Positions 9,916 through 19,548 of a stretch of 64,000 nucleotides of DNA are shown in pieces. The first letter of the stretch is position 1. Each line of letters starts with the position of its first letter. The notes beneath the pieces are model-generated. The model made no database searches. It saw only the letters and a program-made list of their open reading frames with translations, and had not been told where the DNA came from. This DNA comes from Myroides injenensis M09-0166 (lineage in GTDB: Bacteria > Bacteroidota > Bacteroidia > Flavobacteriales > Flavobacteriaceae). The stretch spans positions 1 through 64,000 of the forward strand of contig NZ_BAEX01000003.1 of the NCBI RefSeq assembly GCF_000246945.1, given 5' to 3'. The position numbers and the translations under genes were made by a program.

Positions 9916-10536
9916 ATGAAAAGAATATATATAATATTAGCAATAAGTTTTATAAGTTCTATAGGGATAGCTCAAACTAAGATAGGAAAAGGGGCTGAGG
10001 TTAATCCAAATGCAGTATTAGAGATAGAATCTGATAATAAAGGTCTGTTACTTCCTCGTATCGCTTTGGTCTCAACTATGGATCCTTCTCCATTATCTAA
10101 CCATGTTCAGGGTATGACAATTTATAATACAAGTAAAATAAATGATGTTATACCAGGATTTTATTACAACGATGGAACTAAATGGCAGCAAATGGTGACA
10201 AGCGATAACAAAGCTGTGAAATTTTTCTATATGCCATCTATTGTATTTGATACTTCTACTTTGGCCAGTGATCTGACAAAAGATTTATATGCTGAGTATA
10301 AGAAACAATTTGCCTTACAAGGCAATGTAGTTATTAGCTCAGGTGCTCCAGATAAAGATCAAGGAGGGATTCCACATTTTACCAAGCCTGAGGATTTATT
10401 TTATTATGTAACAGATTATGATACTTCTGTGTTTGAAAATATAAGCATTAGTGAGAAAGGGATAATGAAATATGATATAAAGTCTAACGGTAGTCCATAT
10501 TCAATAATGAATATTGTATTTGTAGTAAAAGAATAA
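9916..10536 (+). CDS. Small secreted fibre-like protein
   Basis: I start this 206-aa protein at ATG 9916 because MKRIYIILAISFISSIGIAQ is a proper signal peptide. The upstream in-frame ATG at 9859 lies inside a perfect hairpin. The mature N-terminus (TKIGKGAEVNPNAVLEIESD, then KGLLLPRIAL) repeats the opening signature of the 8109 protein, followed by GFYYNDGTKWQQM, a motif common in exported Bacteroidota tail-fibre-like proteins. The C-terminal 120 residues are unrecognised. It precedes the gliding-CTD protein by 13 bases and is probably co-transcribed with it. Likely a minor component of the same surface assembly; direct function unknown. Confidence 0.6.
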   Translation: MKRIYIILAISFISSIGIAQTKIGKGAEVNPNAVLEIESDNKGLLLPRIALVSTMDPSPLSNHVQGMTIYNTSKINDVIPGFYYNDGTKWQQMVTSDNKAVKFFYMPSIVFDTSTLASDLTKDLYAEYKKQFALQGNVVISSGAPDKDQGGIPHFTKPEDLFYYVTDYDTSVFENISISEKGIMKYDIKSNGSPYSIMNIVFVVKE

Positions 10537-10549
10537 AAGCTTGTTAAAT

Positions 10550-11797
10550 ATGAAAAATTATAAAACACTTTTATTAACCTTCTGCCTTTGTTATTTAGGA
10601 GTAAATGCACAGACTGTTAACAAGGGGGATTTTTATATAACCCCCAATTCACTAGTTGTGTCAAAATATCCATTTGAGAATCTAGAGAAAGGAAATTTTA
10701 GGAACAATGGATTATTGATACTAGAGGATAATTTAATTAATAACGGAGATTTTTTTGATTATAAAGGTACAATTCCTCAAGGCAAGACCATACTTAAGGC
10801 ATCAAAAGTTCAACTTTTAAAGGGCGAATCAATCACTACATTTAATGATTTACAATTAGCTAATTCAACTCTAGATAAAGCCTTTGTAATTGAAAATAAT
10901 ATCGTTGTGGCCGGTAAGGTAAACTTTGATATGGGTATTGGTGAGATAGATAAAGACAAAGGATCTTTCACTTTTTTAAACAAAGCAGAAGCTTACTCTG
11001 CCAGTGATAATAGCTTTTTAAAAGGAACAGTAGAGAAGGAAGGCAAGCAAGAATTTGTATTTCCAGTAGGGGATAAGGGTTTTTATCGACCAGCTGGTAT
11101 ATCTGCTCCTGAAAATGAAAAAGATTTATTCTCAAGTGAATATATCTATGATCACAAATCTTTTTTTGAATCAAAATCAAATATCTCAGGAGTTATAGAT
11201 AAACTCGATGCAAAAGAATATTGGATTATAGATAGAAATAGTAAGACCAAAAGTGATATTATTTTAACATTATCATGGGATGAAAAAACTACTCCAAAAG
11301 AAATACTAAATAATCTTGAGAAAAGCCTTCGAATATTACGTTGGGATGAAAATATGAATATTTGGGTAAATGAAGGTGGAGTGGTGGATATTGATAATAA
11401 AACAATTAGTACACCTACTTGGGTTAAAAACTACGGATATTTTACATTAGGTACTATTAAAACAGATTGGATTTTAGATGGCGATATTGTCATATATAAT
11501 TTAGTTACCCCTAATGGAGATGGTCAAAATGACTACTTTTTAATTGAAAATATTAATCGTTTTCCCAATAATAAAGTAGAGATATTTAATCGTTGGGGTA
11601 CTCGGGTTTACGAGACTAGTAATTACGATACTACAGGTAATGTTTTTAAAGGAGAATCTCAAGGGAGAGTTACAGTAAGTAAAGGTGAATTATTACCCAC
11701 AGGTACTTATTATTATGTGATAACCTACCAATACAAAGATGACAAGGGATCACGTATGATTAAAAAGTCTGGTTACCTTCATCTAGAAACCAATTAA
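10550..11797 (+). CDS. Secreted protein with gliding-motility-associated (type B) C-terminal domain
   Basis: The start ATG at 10550 gives a signal peptide (MKNYKTLLLTFCLCYLGVNAQ); an in-frame TTG nine bases upstream is less likely. The 415-aa product ends in a roughly 100-residue domain beginning at about residue 314 with VTPNGDGQND, followed by VEIFNRWGTRVYE and GTYYYVITY. These are hallmarks of the gliding-motility-associated/CHU_C C-terminal domain recognised by the type IX secretion system. Proteins with this type of signal generally need a PorP/SprF partner encoded next door, and one follows 15 bases downstream. The N-terminal 300 residues look like a beta-rich surface domain without catalytic motifs. 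Role inferred: exported surface component anchored or handed over by the neighbouring SprF-like protein. Confidence 0.8.
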   Translation: MKNYKTLLLTFCLCYLGVNAQTVNKGDFYITPNSLVVSKYPFENLEKGNFRNNGLLILEDNLINNGDFFDYKGTIPQGKTILKASKVQLLKGESITTFNDLQLANSTLDKAFVIENNIVVAGKVNFDMGIGEIDKDKGSFTFLNKAEAYSASDNSFLKGTVEKEGKQEFVFPVGDKGFYRPAGISAPENEKDLFSSEYIYDHKSFFESKSNISGVIDKLDAKEYWIIDRNSKTKSDIILTLSWDEKTTPKEILNNLEKSLRILRWDENMNIWVNEGGVVDIDNKTISTPTWVKNYGYFTLGTIKTDWILDGDIVIYNLVTPNGDGQNDYFLIENINRFPNNKVEIFNRWGTRVYETSNYDTTGNVFKGESQGRVTVSKGELLPTGTYYYVITYQYKDDKGSRMIKKSGYLHLETN

Positions 11798-11812
11798 TAG
11801 TATTTTATTAAA

Positions 11813-12745
11813 ATGAATTATACCACAATAATAAAAACAGTAGCACTAAGTGTTTTATTACTTGGTTCAGCTATCACGGCAAAGGCCCAACAAGACCCAC
11901 AGTATACTCAATATATGTATAATACCTCTGTTATAAACCCAGCCTATGTGGGTAGTCGAGATGTATTAAGTGTATTTGGTCAATACAGAACGCAATGGGT
12001 GGGATTAGATGGTGCTCCTAAGACAGCAAATATATCGGTAAGTACACCTTTAGGGGAATCAGGCCTGGGGTTAGGAGCTTCTTTTACAAACGATCGTTTA
12101 GGAGCGATGGATGAGAATAACATCTCTATTGATTTATCTTATGCTATAGATTTAAATCATGAGTATAAATTGGCATTTGGTTTAAAAACAACGGCTAATT
12201 TATTAAGTGTAGATTACAGTAAATTAAAAATATTTGATTCAACCGACCCAGTAAGCCAAGAGAATGTGAATAATAAATTCACACCAAATATTGGAGCAGG
12301 ATTGTATTTATACTCTGATAGAAGCTATTTGGGAGTATCTATACCTAATTTTTTAACAACGGATCGCTATGATGATAATCAGTATACTACATTACGACAA
12401 AAAGCACATTTTTATTTAATGGGAGGATATGTCTTTGATTTAAATCCTAGTTTAAAACTTAAACCTGCTTTTTTAGCTAAAGCAATACAAGGAGCTCCCT
12501 TGCAAATGGATTTAACCGCTAATGTTTTAATAATAGATAAATTTACTCTTGGAGCAGCTTATCGATGGGATGCCGCAGTAAGTGGTTTAGTGGGATTTCA
12601 AGTCAATGATAATTTATTTATAGGTTATTCTTATGATGCCGAAACAAGTAAATTGTCTAATTATAATTCAGGATCACATGAGATTTTCTTGCGTTTTGAA
12701 ATATTTAATTACAGAACAAGAATCAATGCTCCAAGATTCTTTTAA
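11813..12745 (+). CDS. PorP/SprF family type IX secretion outer-membrane protein
   Basis: The 310-aa protein has a signal peptide ending KAQ and the family's typical mature start QQDPQYTQYMYNTSVINPAYVGSRD, here split as QDPQYTQYMYN and NPAYVG. It continues with WVGLDGAPKT and alternating beta strands ending in a strand-like RFEIFNYRTR. This is the full PorP/SprF length. Family members sit in the outer membrane as beta barrels and help type IX substrates with gliding-type C-terminal domains reach or stay on the surface. The gene lies between such a substrate (10550) and an OmpA protein, the usual arrangement. It is probably dedicated to that substrate and not the core PorP, because other T9SS core genes are absent here. 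Confidence 0.9.
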   Translation: MNYTTIIKTVALSVLLLGSAITAKAQQDPQYTQYMYNTSVINPAYVGSRDVLSVFGQYRTQWVGLDGAPKTANISVSTPLGESGLGLGASFTNDRLGAMDENNISIDLSYAIDLNHEYKLAFGLKTTANLLSVDYSKLKIFDSTDPVSQENVNNKFTPNIGAGLYLYSDRSYLGVSIPNFLTTDRYDDNQYTTLRQKAHFYLMGGYVFDLNPSLKLKPAFLAKAIQGAPLQMDLTANVLIIDKFTLGAAYRWDAAVSGLVGFQVNDNLFIGYSYDAETSKLSNYNSGSHEIFLRFEIFNYRTRINAPRFF

Positions 12746-12763
12746 TAATAAATTGAGTTTAAT

Positions 12764-14719
12764 ATGAAAAAGAATTTAATAAAGCTATTGTCTGTGATTT
12801 TCTTAACTTGTTTACCCGCGGTAAGTGTGGGACAAAACCTTAAAGAGAAAAAGGCCGATCATAAATTTGACCAATTTGAATATGTCGATGCCATAGAGGT
12901 CTATAAAAGAATCTTTGACAAAGGTTATAAGAGTATTAACACACTATCAAAACTAGCCGATGCATATTACTTTAAGGCAGAGTTAAAACAAGCAAATAAA
13001 TGGTATCAAGAATTATTTGATTTTGCAAAACAAGAAAAGCACAGTTTACCCTCTGAATACTATTATAGATATTCGCAAACATTAAAGTCCGTAGAGGATT
13101 ATAATAAAGCAGATGCTATTATGCAGGAGTTTGTAAAGTTGGAAAACAATGATAGTAGAGCCAGGCTGTTTCTTGATAAGAAAGATACTTACCTTTCTGA
13201 GATAAATTCTACTATAAAAAGATATGAGTTAAAATCCTTAGAGATCAATAGTGAATACTCTGATTATGGGTCTGCTTTTTTAGGTGATAAACTAATATTT
13301 ACATCAGCAAGAGCGACTCAAAATAAAGAAAAGGTTCATAAATGGACAAATGAAGCATTTACAAGCTTGTATAGTTCTAAAATCTCAAGTGATGGCAGTT
13401 TTAGTGAGCCTGAATTATTTGATAAAAGTTTAAAAAGTAAAGTAAATGAGTCCTCTGCAGTATTTACTAAAGATGGTAAAACAATGTATTTTACTAGAAA
13501 TAATTTTAAAAAAGGTAAAAAGGTTCACAATCAAGAGTATTCTATTTTATTAAAGATTTATAAATCGGAGTTACAAAGTGATGGCAATTGGTCACAAGCA
13601 ATTGAACTCCCATTTAATTCTGATGATTTTAATACTGCTCATCCTGCTTTAAGTGTAGATGAAAAAGAATTATACTTTGTCTCTGATAGACAAGGCAGTA
13701 TTGGGGAGTCAGATTTATATAAAGTTAGCATTTATCCCGATGGTAGCTATAGTGCAGCTGTGAACTTGGGAAGCAAAATAAATACTGAAGCTCGTGAGAC
13801 ATTTCCTTTTATTTCTCATGATAATATTTTGTATTTCTCTTCTGATGGAAGACCTGGTCTTGGTGGATTAGATGTCTATAAGGTAAAGATTAACTTTGAT
13901 GGAAGTTTTGGTACAGTGACCAATGTTGGCGCTCCAATTAATAGCCCTGGAGATGATTTTTCTTTCTACATTAACGAGAAAAATAGAAAAGGATTGGTGT
14001 CTTCAAATCGAGAAGAAGCAAAAGGTAGTGATGATATTTATTTTTTTCAAGTGGTAGATTGCACGCAAAAGATAAAAGGTAAAGTATTTGATCAAAATAC
14101 TCTAGAGGCAATAACAGATGCAAATTTGGTCTTATATGATGCAAATTACAATATTATTGAAGAGTTAAAATCAGATAGTTTAGGAGAATTCTTAACCAAA
14201 GAATTATTGTGTAATTACAAATTTAGAATTAAAGCCAGCAAACAAGAGTATCACACCAATGAGGTGAGCGTTGTTTTGGGTAAAGAATTTGATTCCTATA
14301 AATATCTAGACATTGCACTTGAACCAATTGAGCAGAGAATAGAAAAAGAAGATGATTTATTTAAAAAGCTTAAACTTGATCCTATTTATTTTGATTTTGA
14401 TAAATTTAATATAAGAAAGGATGCTGCGGTAGAGTTAGCTAAAATAGTGGAAGTTTTAAAGATGTATCCCCAATTAAAAATTGATGTAAGATCACATACA
14501 GATAGTAGAGGAAATGATAATTATAATTTAAGACTATCTGATAAAAGAGCAAAATCAACTATCAATTGGATAATAAATCAAGGAATTCAAGCTGAACGAA
14601 TAACAGGTAAGGGATACGGCGAGACTCAGTTAGTGAATCAATGCGCAAATAATGTACCTTGTAGTAAAGAAATGCATCAAGCCAATCGTAGAAGTGAATT
14701 TATAATTCTAGATATTTAA
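12764..14719 (+). CDS. OmpA-family protein with PD40 propeller
   Basis: The 651-aa protein has a signal peptide (cleavage near SVGQ, about residue 24), a TPR-like helical region (30-130), and a WD40-like PD40 beta-propeller (165-420, blades such as ALSVDEKELYFVSDRQG and ISHDNILYFSSDGRPG). A carboxypeptidase-regulatory-like domain follows (430-510), then an OmpA peptidoglycan-binding domain (535-648) with HTDSRGNDNYN and NRRSEF. This architecture is that of PorE-like periplasmic/outer-membrane anchors encoded beside PorP/SprF. OmpA domains bind peptidoglycan, so the likely job is to tether the surface assembly to the cell wall. It starts 18 bases after the PorP gene and is the last gene before a strong terminator, consistent with one operon from 1875 or 10550 onward. 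Confidence 0.88.
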   Translation: MKKNLIKLLSVIFLTCLPAVSVGQNLKEKKADHKFDQFEYVDAIEVYKRIFDKGYKSINTLSKLADAYYFKAELKQANKWYQELFDFAKQEKHSLPSEYYYRYSQTLKSVEDYNKADAIMQEFVKLENNDSRARLFLDKKDTYLSEINSTIKRYELKSLEINSEYSDYGSAFLGDKLIFTSARATQNKEKVHKWTNEAFTSLYSSKISSDGSFSEPELFDKSLKSKVNESSAVFTKDGKTMYFTRNNFKKGKKVHNQEYSILLKIYKSELQSDGNWSQAIELPFNSDDFNTAHPALSVDEKELYFVSDRQGSIGESDLYKVSIYPDGSYSAAVNLGSKINTEARETFPFISHDNILYFSSDGRPGLGGLDVYKVKINFDGSFGTVTNVGAPINSPGDDFSFYINEKNRKGLVSSNREEAKGSDDIYFFQVVDCTQKIKGKVFDQNTLEAITDANLVLYDANYNIIEELKSDSLGEFLTKELLCNYKFRIKASKQEYHTNEVSVVLGKEFDSYKYLDIALEPIEQRIEKEDDLFKKLKLDPIYFDFDKFNIRKDAAVELAKIVEVLKMYPQLKIDVRSHTDSRGNDNYNLRLSDKRAKSTINWIINQGIQAERITGKGYGETQLVNQCANNVPCSKEMHQANRRSEFIILDI

Positions 14720-14763
14720 TAAAGAATCGATACAGGATTAATAATTTAACAATACAAATATTT

Positions 14764-14800
14764 AACAGTAGTAAGCTTTAGTTTACTACTGTTTTTTTTT
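14764..14800 (+). terminator. Intrinsic terminator of the surface-protein cluster
   Basis: AACAGTAGTAA (14764-14774) pairs with TTACTACTGTT (14783-14793) around an 8-nt loop and runs directly into nine T residues. It lies 45 bases after the OmpA stop codon. The remaining bases to 15299 contain a 40-bp palindrome and otherwise nothing recognisable. Confidence 0.85.
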
Positions 14801-15036
14801 CTAAATATGGTTTTTTGTGTGTTGTTATCTTAAGACAGGACAATATATTAAGTTATGGTAAAACAGCGCAAGAATTTATATATATCGTGTTTTAATTATT
14901 TTATAAAGTAAACGTATTAGATGAATTTATTAATGATACTTACTATCTACATGTATTAGCTGTTAAAAGCAGAAAGCATTACAATCTTATCATCTTTATA
15001 AAGTATTAGCAAACAAGTCTATTGAAGAGTATAAGT

Positions 15037-15076
15037 TCAAATTTGATAAAGAATTTAAATTCTTTATCAAATTTGA
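15037..15076. repeat. 40-bp perfect palindrome
   Basis: TCAAATTTGATAAAGAATTT (15037-15056) is followed immediately by its exact reverse complement (15057-15076), with no spacer. It lies between two convergent operons (OmpA gene ending 14719, MFS gene ending 15300). It might act as a bidirectional terminator, but there is no loop and the arms are nearly all A/T. Exact 20-bp arms are unlikely by chance even in AT-rich DNA. Confidence 0.75.
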
Positions 15077-15299
15077 GTATAGTCAGAATTATTTATCACT
15101 TTTATAATTCTTTTTAAAAAAAGAAAGGCACTATTTTAGTATTGTTAAACTTCTTGTTTTGAATTTTTTTTATCCAAGAGAAATTATTGCTTGTATTTTA
15201 TACAGGGTATAATTAACCCTTATCTTTACTTGAACTGTTGCTGTTTTAATATAAAGTTTATTCATGAAAAAGCTTTTTATGTTTTCAAAGCCATGATTA

Positions 15300-16892
15300 T
15301 TAGTAAGGTATATTGCCTTTTCTTAATTTTAAAACAACGTTTTGTATTTGAGGTAATAGCAGTAAAATAACAATTACCAAAATCACACCTGTTAGCATCC
15401 AGTCGTAATAATTTCTAGTGGCACTAGCTAATATTTGATGAGCTACCATTTGATTAAAATAGCCTGTGGATGCTGCCTTTGAACTATAGATATCGCTTCC
15501 GGCATTTATATATTGATTTTGAATATCAAGTAAGGTAACTGGTAATTGAGGATTGGTTTCCGTGAGTGCTTCCCGAATCCTTTCGCGAACTCCTGATTTT
15601 GCAAACAATTGAAGTTCGTTATTCAGTGTCAGACTAGCTGTAAACCCAGTAAACCTAGAGAGTATTCCAATGAGTGATGCATTGATAGCGATTGCTGGTG
15701 GTGCCGATGAAGTGGTGAATGAAACAATGGGAACAAATAAGACTCCCGTTGCTACACCATAAATAAACATAGGTAGAATGAAATCAATTGTTTGGCCTTG
15801 TACAGAAACAAATAATATCATATAAGTATAATAAATCGCCATTATTCCAAAGCCAACAATAATTATTCTTACAAGGTTGTAACCCATCAAGATAAATCTA
15901 GAACTAACAAACATACTTAGTATCGTTCCAAAAATTACAGATATCCATATCGGAATGGTACTCAGTGGGTCGGTTCCTAAAATTACTTCAAGATAACCGT
16001 AGGCAAGTCCTGTACTTCCTTTAAAAATATAAAATGTAAAAAGAAGTAATAGACCAATGAGAAAATTCTTTATCTTGAAAATCTGCAAGTTAATTAATGG
16101 TCGTTTAAGTTTTAATTCTCTTATTATGAAAATCAAAAGAATAATTAGATTAATTACACAAAGTTTAGTGATTAATGAACTATCACACCAACCCAATTGT
16201 CTCCCATATACAAGGATGTATCCCAAGATCAAGATAAAAGATACATAAAATAAATAGCCGATCCAGTCCACTTGATAAAGTGGGATTTTTTTTGTAAAAC
16301 GTGCCTTACTGTTCATTGTCAGCAATACGGTAATTGTTAGAATTATGAGTATGACAGTAAATCCGTAGAATAGCCAGTTAAAATCAAAAAAATGAGTAAC
16401 TAAGCTGGTAAAAATTGAATAAAAAGGTACGGCAATCTGTATACTACCATACAGTAGGCTAAAAGCAATCACACGGGCACGTACAGATTGTAATCTAGGG
16501 AAAATAAGTTGTAAAACAATTCCAGACATCAACGCACAGGTAATCCCTTGAAAAAACTGGCAAATAATAAACAATGTCCAATCTTTGAAATGAAAACAGA
16601 TCAAAGAACATATTGCATTTATGGCAAGGGCAAACAATAAATATTTCCTAGGAGCAAAATATTTTACGATCCGAAAATCAAGTGCAAGGAAAGCTACAGT
16701 AGAGCCGTAAATAACAACCATAGCATATTGTACATCGGTAGACTGTATACCGTAGAATCCCATTGTTGCAATCGGATTGCTATAAAAAGCGAAGCTAAAT
16801 AGACAGGTCATTAGAATAGCGAATATAACGGATCGCGCCACCCATTCAGATACCCAGGATTTGAAAATCGGTATTTTATGTGCTTGCATCAT
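15300..16892 (-). CDS. MFS drug-efflux permease (EmrB/DHA2-like)
   Basis: The 530-aa protein has about 14 hydrophobic segments, matching the DHA2 (14-TM) branch of the major facilitator superfamily, with a periplasm-facing loop near the C-terminus (about 425-490). It starts at ATG 16892, overlapping the stop codon of the HlyD gene by one base (TAATG), so translation is probably coupled. With the upstream HlyD and TolC genes it forms an EmrAB-TolC type tripartite pump that moves hydrophobic compounds from the inner membrane to the outside. Substrate cannot be told. The canonical DHA2 motif C is not obvious to me, so subfamily assignment rests mainly on topology and context. Confidence 0.8.
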   Translation of the reverse strand: MMQAHKIPIFKSWVSEWVARSVIFAILMTCLFSFAFYSNPIATMGFYGIQSTDVQYAMVVIYGSTVAFLALDFRIVKYFAPRKYLLFALAINAICSLICFHFKDWTLFIICQFFQGITCALMSGIVLQLIFPRLQSVRARVIAFSLLYGSIQIAVPFYSIFTSLVTHFFDFNWLFYGFTVILIILTITVLLTMNSKARFTKKIPLYQVDWIGYLFYVSFILILGYILVYGRQLGWCDSSLITKLCVINLIILLIFIIRELKLKRPLINLQIFKIKNFLIGLLLLFTFYIFKGSTGLAYGYLEVILGTDPLSTIPIWISVIFGTILSMFVSSRFILMGYNLVRIIIVGFGIMAIYYTYMILFVSVQGQTIDFILPMFIYGVATGVLFVPIVSFTTSSAPPAIAINASLIGILSRFTGFTASLTLNNELQLFAKSGVRERIREALTETNPQLPVTLLDIQNQYINAGSDIYSSKAASTGYFNQMVAHQILASATRNYYDWMLTGVILVIVILLLLPQIQNVVLKLRKGNIPY

Positions 16893-17938
16893 TAATTTTT
16901 TAAAACATAAACATTGGCATTCATTCCGGCAGAGAGTTTCCCTAATTTTTCAGGGGTATCAGTCAGTTTAATTCTTACAGGAATACGTTGGATGATTTTA
17001 ACAAAATTACCTGTAGCATTATCTGGTGGAAGTAATGAATACCGTGAACCTGTGGTTGGGGAAAGTGATTCGATAGTACCGTTGAATTTTTCATTTGGAA
17101 AGGCATCAACCTCAATGGATACCACCTGTCCGATTTTGAAGTTGCCAATTTGTGTTTCCTTAAAATTTGCAATAACCCATTTTTCTTCGGCTTTGTTGAG
17201 CAAAAAAGCTAATGTTTGTCCAGCTTGTATTAGTTGTCCTTCTTGAATGGTCTTTTTACCAATCTGTCCATCAAAGGGGGCTGTGATTACCGTATGTCGA
17301 ACGTCCAATTCCTGTCTTTGAACAAGTGTTTCCTTAATTTTTATCTCTGCTTGTATCGCACTATGTTGAGCTCTAAAATCATTCAATTTAGATTCTGCTA
17401 CTTGTAAAGAAGCTTTAGCCTGATCATAATCTGACTGTGCAATGGATAAAGAAGTATTGATGTTATCAAATTTTTGTTGTGTGGTCGATTTATCCGCTAG
17501 TAGATTTTTATAACGGTCAAATTCTTTTTGCTGTTGGTTCAATCTTGCTTTAGCCCCTATTAATTGTGCTTTTATAACCTCTATACTTTTAAGATGTGTT
17601 TCTTTGCTTGCAGTTAAAATCGGTAATTTAGCGCGTGAACTTATGAGCTCTGCTAAAGCGACATCTTTTTTCAGTCTATACTCGTCCAACTCAATAATGG
17701 CAAGTGTATCACCTTTTTTAACAAGCTGATTGTCTTTGTAATATATTTTGTTGATATAACCACCCACTTTTGCGTTTATCGGTGAGAGATAAGCATCTAC
17801 CTGTGCATCATTAGTCTGTTCATAGCAATATCCCTTTAAGAAATAGGTAGATCCCCAAATAATTATTCCTATGAATAGTGCGATACCAAACCATTTGGTT
17901 AGGCTTACAATAATTTTATCTGTTTTATTTTTGTTCAT
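16892..17938 (-). CDS. HlyD/EmrA-type membrane fusion protein
   Basis: The 348-aa protein has one N-terminal membrane segment (about 16-33), then the split lipoyl/barrel-sandwich halves (NDAQVDAYLSPINAKVGGYI at about 42-61, and VITAPFDGQIGKKTI near 215). A long coiled-coil hairpin lies between them (about 80-205), and the C-terminal beta domain contains FKETQIGNFKIGQ and PVRIKL. These are EmrA-family features. It bridges the inner-membrane MFS permease (gene overlapping downstream) and the TolC-like channel (gene 11 bases upstream). Full length, no defects seen. Confidence 0.9.
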   Translation of the reverse strand: MNKNKTDKIIVSLTKWFGIALFIGIIIWGSTYFLKGYCYEQTNDAQVDAYLSPINAKVGGYINKIYYKDNQLVKKGDTLAIIELDEYRLKKDVALAELISSRAKLPILTASKETHLKSIEVIKAQLIGAKARLNQQQKEFDRYKNLLADKSTTQQKFDNINTSLSIAQSDYDQAKASLQVAESKLNDFRAQHSAIQAEIKIKETLVQRQELDVRHTVITAPFDGQIGKKTIQEGQLIQAGQTLAFLLNKAEEKWVIANFKETQIGNFKIGQVVSIEVDAFPNEKFNGTIESLSPTTGSRYSLLPPDNATGNFVKIIQRIPVRIKLTDTPEKLGKLSAGMNANVYVLKN

Positions 17939-17948
17939 AATATTTGTA

Positions 17949-19283
17949 TTAAAGAATTCCGATAATTGCCAATAGCCTGATATGGGTTACTTTTACATTT
18001 GTTTGTGCTATTGTCAAATTGAATTTAGCTTCCAACAAAGCATTTTCTGCTTCCAAAAGATCAGTTAGTAGTGATTCTTGATTTAGGTAGCTACTTCTGA
18101 TAACACGAAGAGTTTCAGTGGTTTTAATTATATTTTTTTCTGCCGTTTCAACGCTCTGCAAAGCCTGCTTTTGCTGTAGATAAGCTTCTTTTACCTGAAG
18201 AGAGATTTCTTCCTTTTTTATTTCTGCTTTTTCCTTAGCTTGATTGCTAACAATTTGAGCAAGAGTAATTGTATGTTTACTTTTGTACAAATTATCAATA
18301 GAATATTGTACTTTAATTCCTGTTTGACCAAATCCCCACAAGTCATTTGAATACGGATAAAAGGAAATCTGTGGATAAGTGTAATTATAATTACTATACA
18401 AAGAAACTTTAGGTAATAAGCTAGCTTTTACTTGTTTTACATTCAGTTCGCTCCATTTAATGTCACTACCAGCAATTTTGTATGCGGGAGATTTGGTGAA
18501 AGCAATGTCTAGATAATCATTGTAGTCACTGAATGTATTAGCGTTTAATTGCATGTCATCTTCGTATTTGATTGCTAGCTCCATATCATTTTCACGTCTC
18601 ATTAGAATATTAATCCGTTGTTTGGCGATTTCAATCTTTTTTGTAATATCCGAAAGACTAAGTTCCAGTTGAGACAATTTCACGGAGCTTCTCAGTACAT
18701 CACTCTTTAATACGGTGCCGTTTTTATGCAGACTCTCTATTAATCTCAATTGTTTTTTTTCTGATTCAATCTCTGCATACAAAAAATCATAGAAATGCAA
18801 AAACTTATATAAATCAAAAAAAGCACCTGCGACGTTATATTTTACACTTTGGTTTTGTAGATCTACTTCATATTGTTTTCGTGTCTCTGCTTGCTTTTTC
18901 ATGGCAATATTCCTTTTGTCTTTACCACCATTGTAAAGATTAAAGTTTAAGTTGTAGCCCACTGCATACCCATAACCTTTTACAGGGACATCTTGTGCAG
19001 AGGAGAATAATCCATTGTCGTAGATAAGAAATTTAGAATTTAGTTTTACGTCTGCACCTAACGAAATCTCTGGTAACAAAAGGTCTTTAGCTTCTAATAT
19101 TTCTATTTTACTTTGCTGATGGTATAGGTCAGATAGTTTCAGTTGTCGATTATTCATTTCAGCAACTTTCCATATTTCTTCCAAACTTAAAGGTTGGATT
19201 TTTTCTGTATGTTGAGCGTAAATGTGGGTTGTAAATAACAGCATCAGTACGCCCAAAATTAGAACTGTTTTAGATAGTTTCAT
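17949..19283 (-). CDS. TolC-family outer-membrane efflux channel
   Basis: The 444-aa precursor has a signal peptide (MKLSKTVLILGVLMLLFTTHIYAQ) and two long helical repeats typical of outer-membrane efflux proteins. Signatures include WKVAEMNNRQLKLSD at the start of repeat one and ENALLEAKFNLTIAQTNVK near the C-terminus. It is the outer-membrane exit duct of the pump encoded by the next two genes, 11 bases apart. The gene follows a small conserved-looking open frame by 21 bases. Full-length and intact. Confidence 0.9.
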   Translation of the reverse strand: MKLSKTVLILGVLMLLFTTHIYAQHTEKIQPLSLEEIWKVAEMNNRQLKLSDLYHQQSKIEILEAKDLLLPEISLGADVKLNSKFLIYDNGLFSSAQDVPVKGYGYAVGYNLNFNLYNGGKDKRNIAMKKQAETRKQYEVDLQNQSVKYNVAGAFFDLYKFLHFYDFLYAEIESEKKQLRLIESLHKNGTVLKSDVLRSSVKLSQLELSLSDITKKIEIAKQRINILMRRENDMELAIKYEDDMQLNANTFSDYNDYLDIAFTKSPAYKIAGSDIKWSELNVKQVKASLLPKVSLYSNYNYTYPQISFYPYSNDLWGFGQTGIKVQYSIDNLYKSKHTITLAQIVSNQAKEKAEIKKEEISLQVKEAYLQQKQALQSVETAEKNIIKTTETLRVIRSSYLNQESLLTDLLEAENALLEAKFNLTIAQTNVKVTHIRLLAIIGIL

Positions 19284-19304
19284 TAGTTTTGTTTTTATAA
19301 ATAA

Positions 19305-19523
19305 TTAGTTTCTTTTTCTTTTTAACCATTGTTTTATAAGCTTTTTCAACTCATCAAGAGCAAAGCTTAAATCGATAGTTGGCATAAAAGGACTTGAATA
19401 GGCATAAGCCAACCAGTAAATGTTGGATTTATCAATTTCTTCATGAATTAATTTATGTTTAGATTTTTGAGCTTGTATTTCAAGTGCAAAATCTTTATCA
19501 GGTTTTATGATTTCATGTTTCAT
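19305..19523 (-). CDS. Small protein leading the efflux operon
   Basis: This 72-aa protein (MKHEIIKPDKDFALEIQ... ending WLKRKRN) has no signal peptide and no membrane span. It contains an acidic/aromatic centre (SNIYWLAYAYSSPFMPTID) and a basic helix at the end. It is the first gene of the efflux operon, 21 bases before tolC and divergent from the AraC gene. I do not recognise it by family. The position and clean start suggest a real gene, possibly a small regulator or a substrate-related protein; the alternative is a non-functional leader frame. Confidence 0.5.
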   Translation of the reverse strand: MKHEIIKPDKDFALEIQAQKSKHKLIHEEIDKSNIYWLAYAYSSPFMPTIDLSFALDELKKLIKQWLKRKRN

Positions 19524-19548
19524 AATGTTTCTACTATTGTTAACACAA

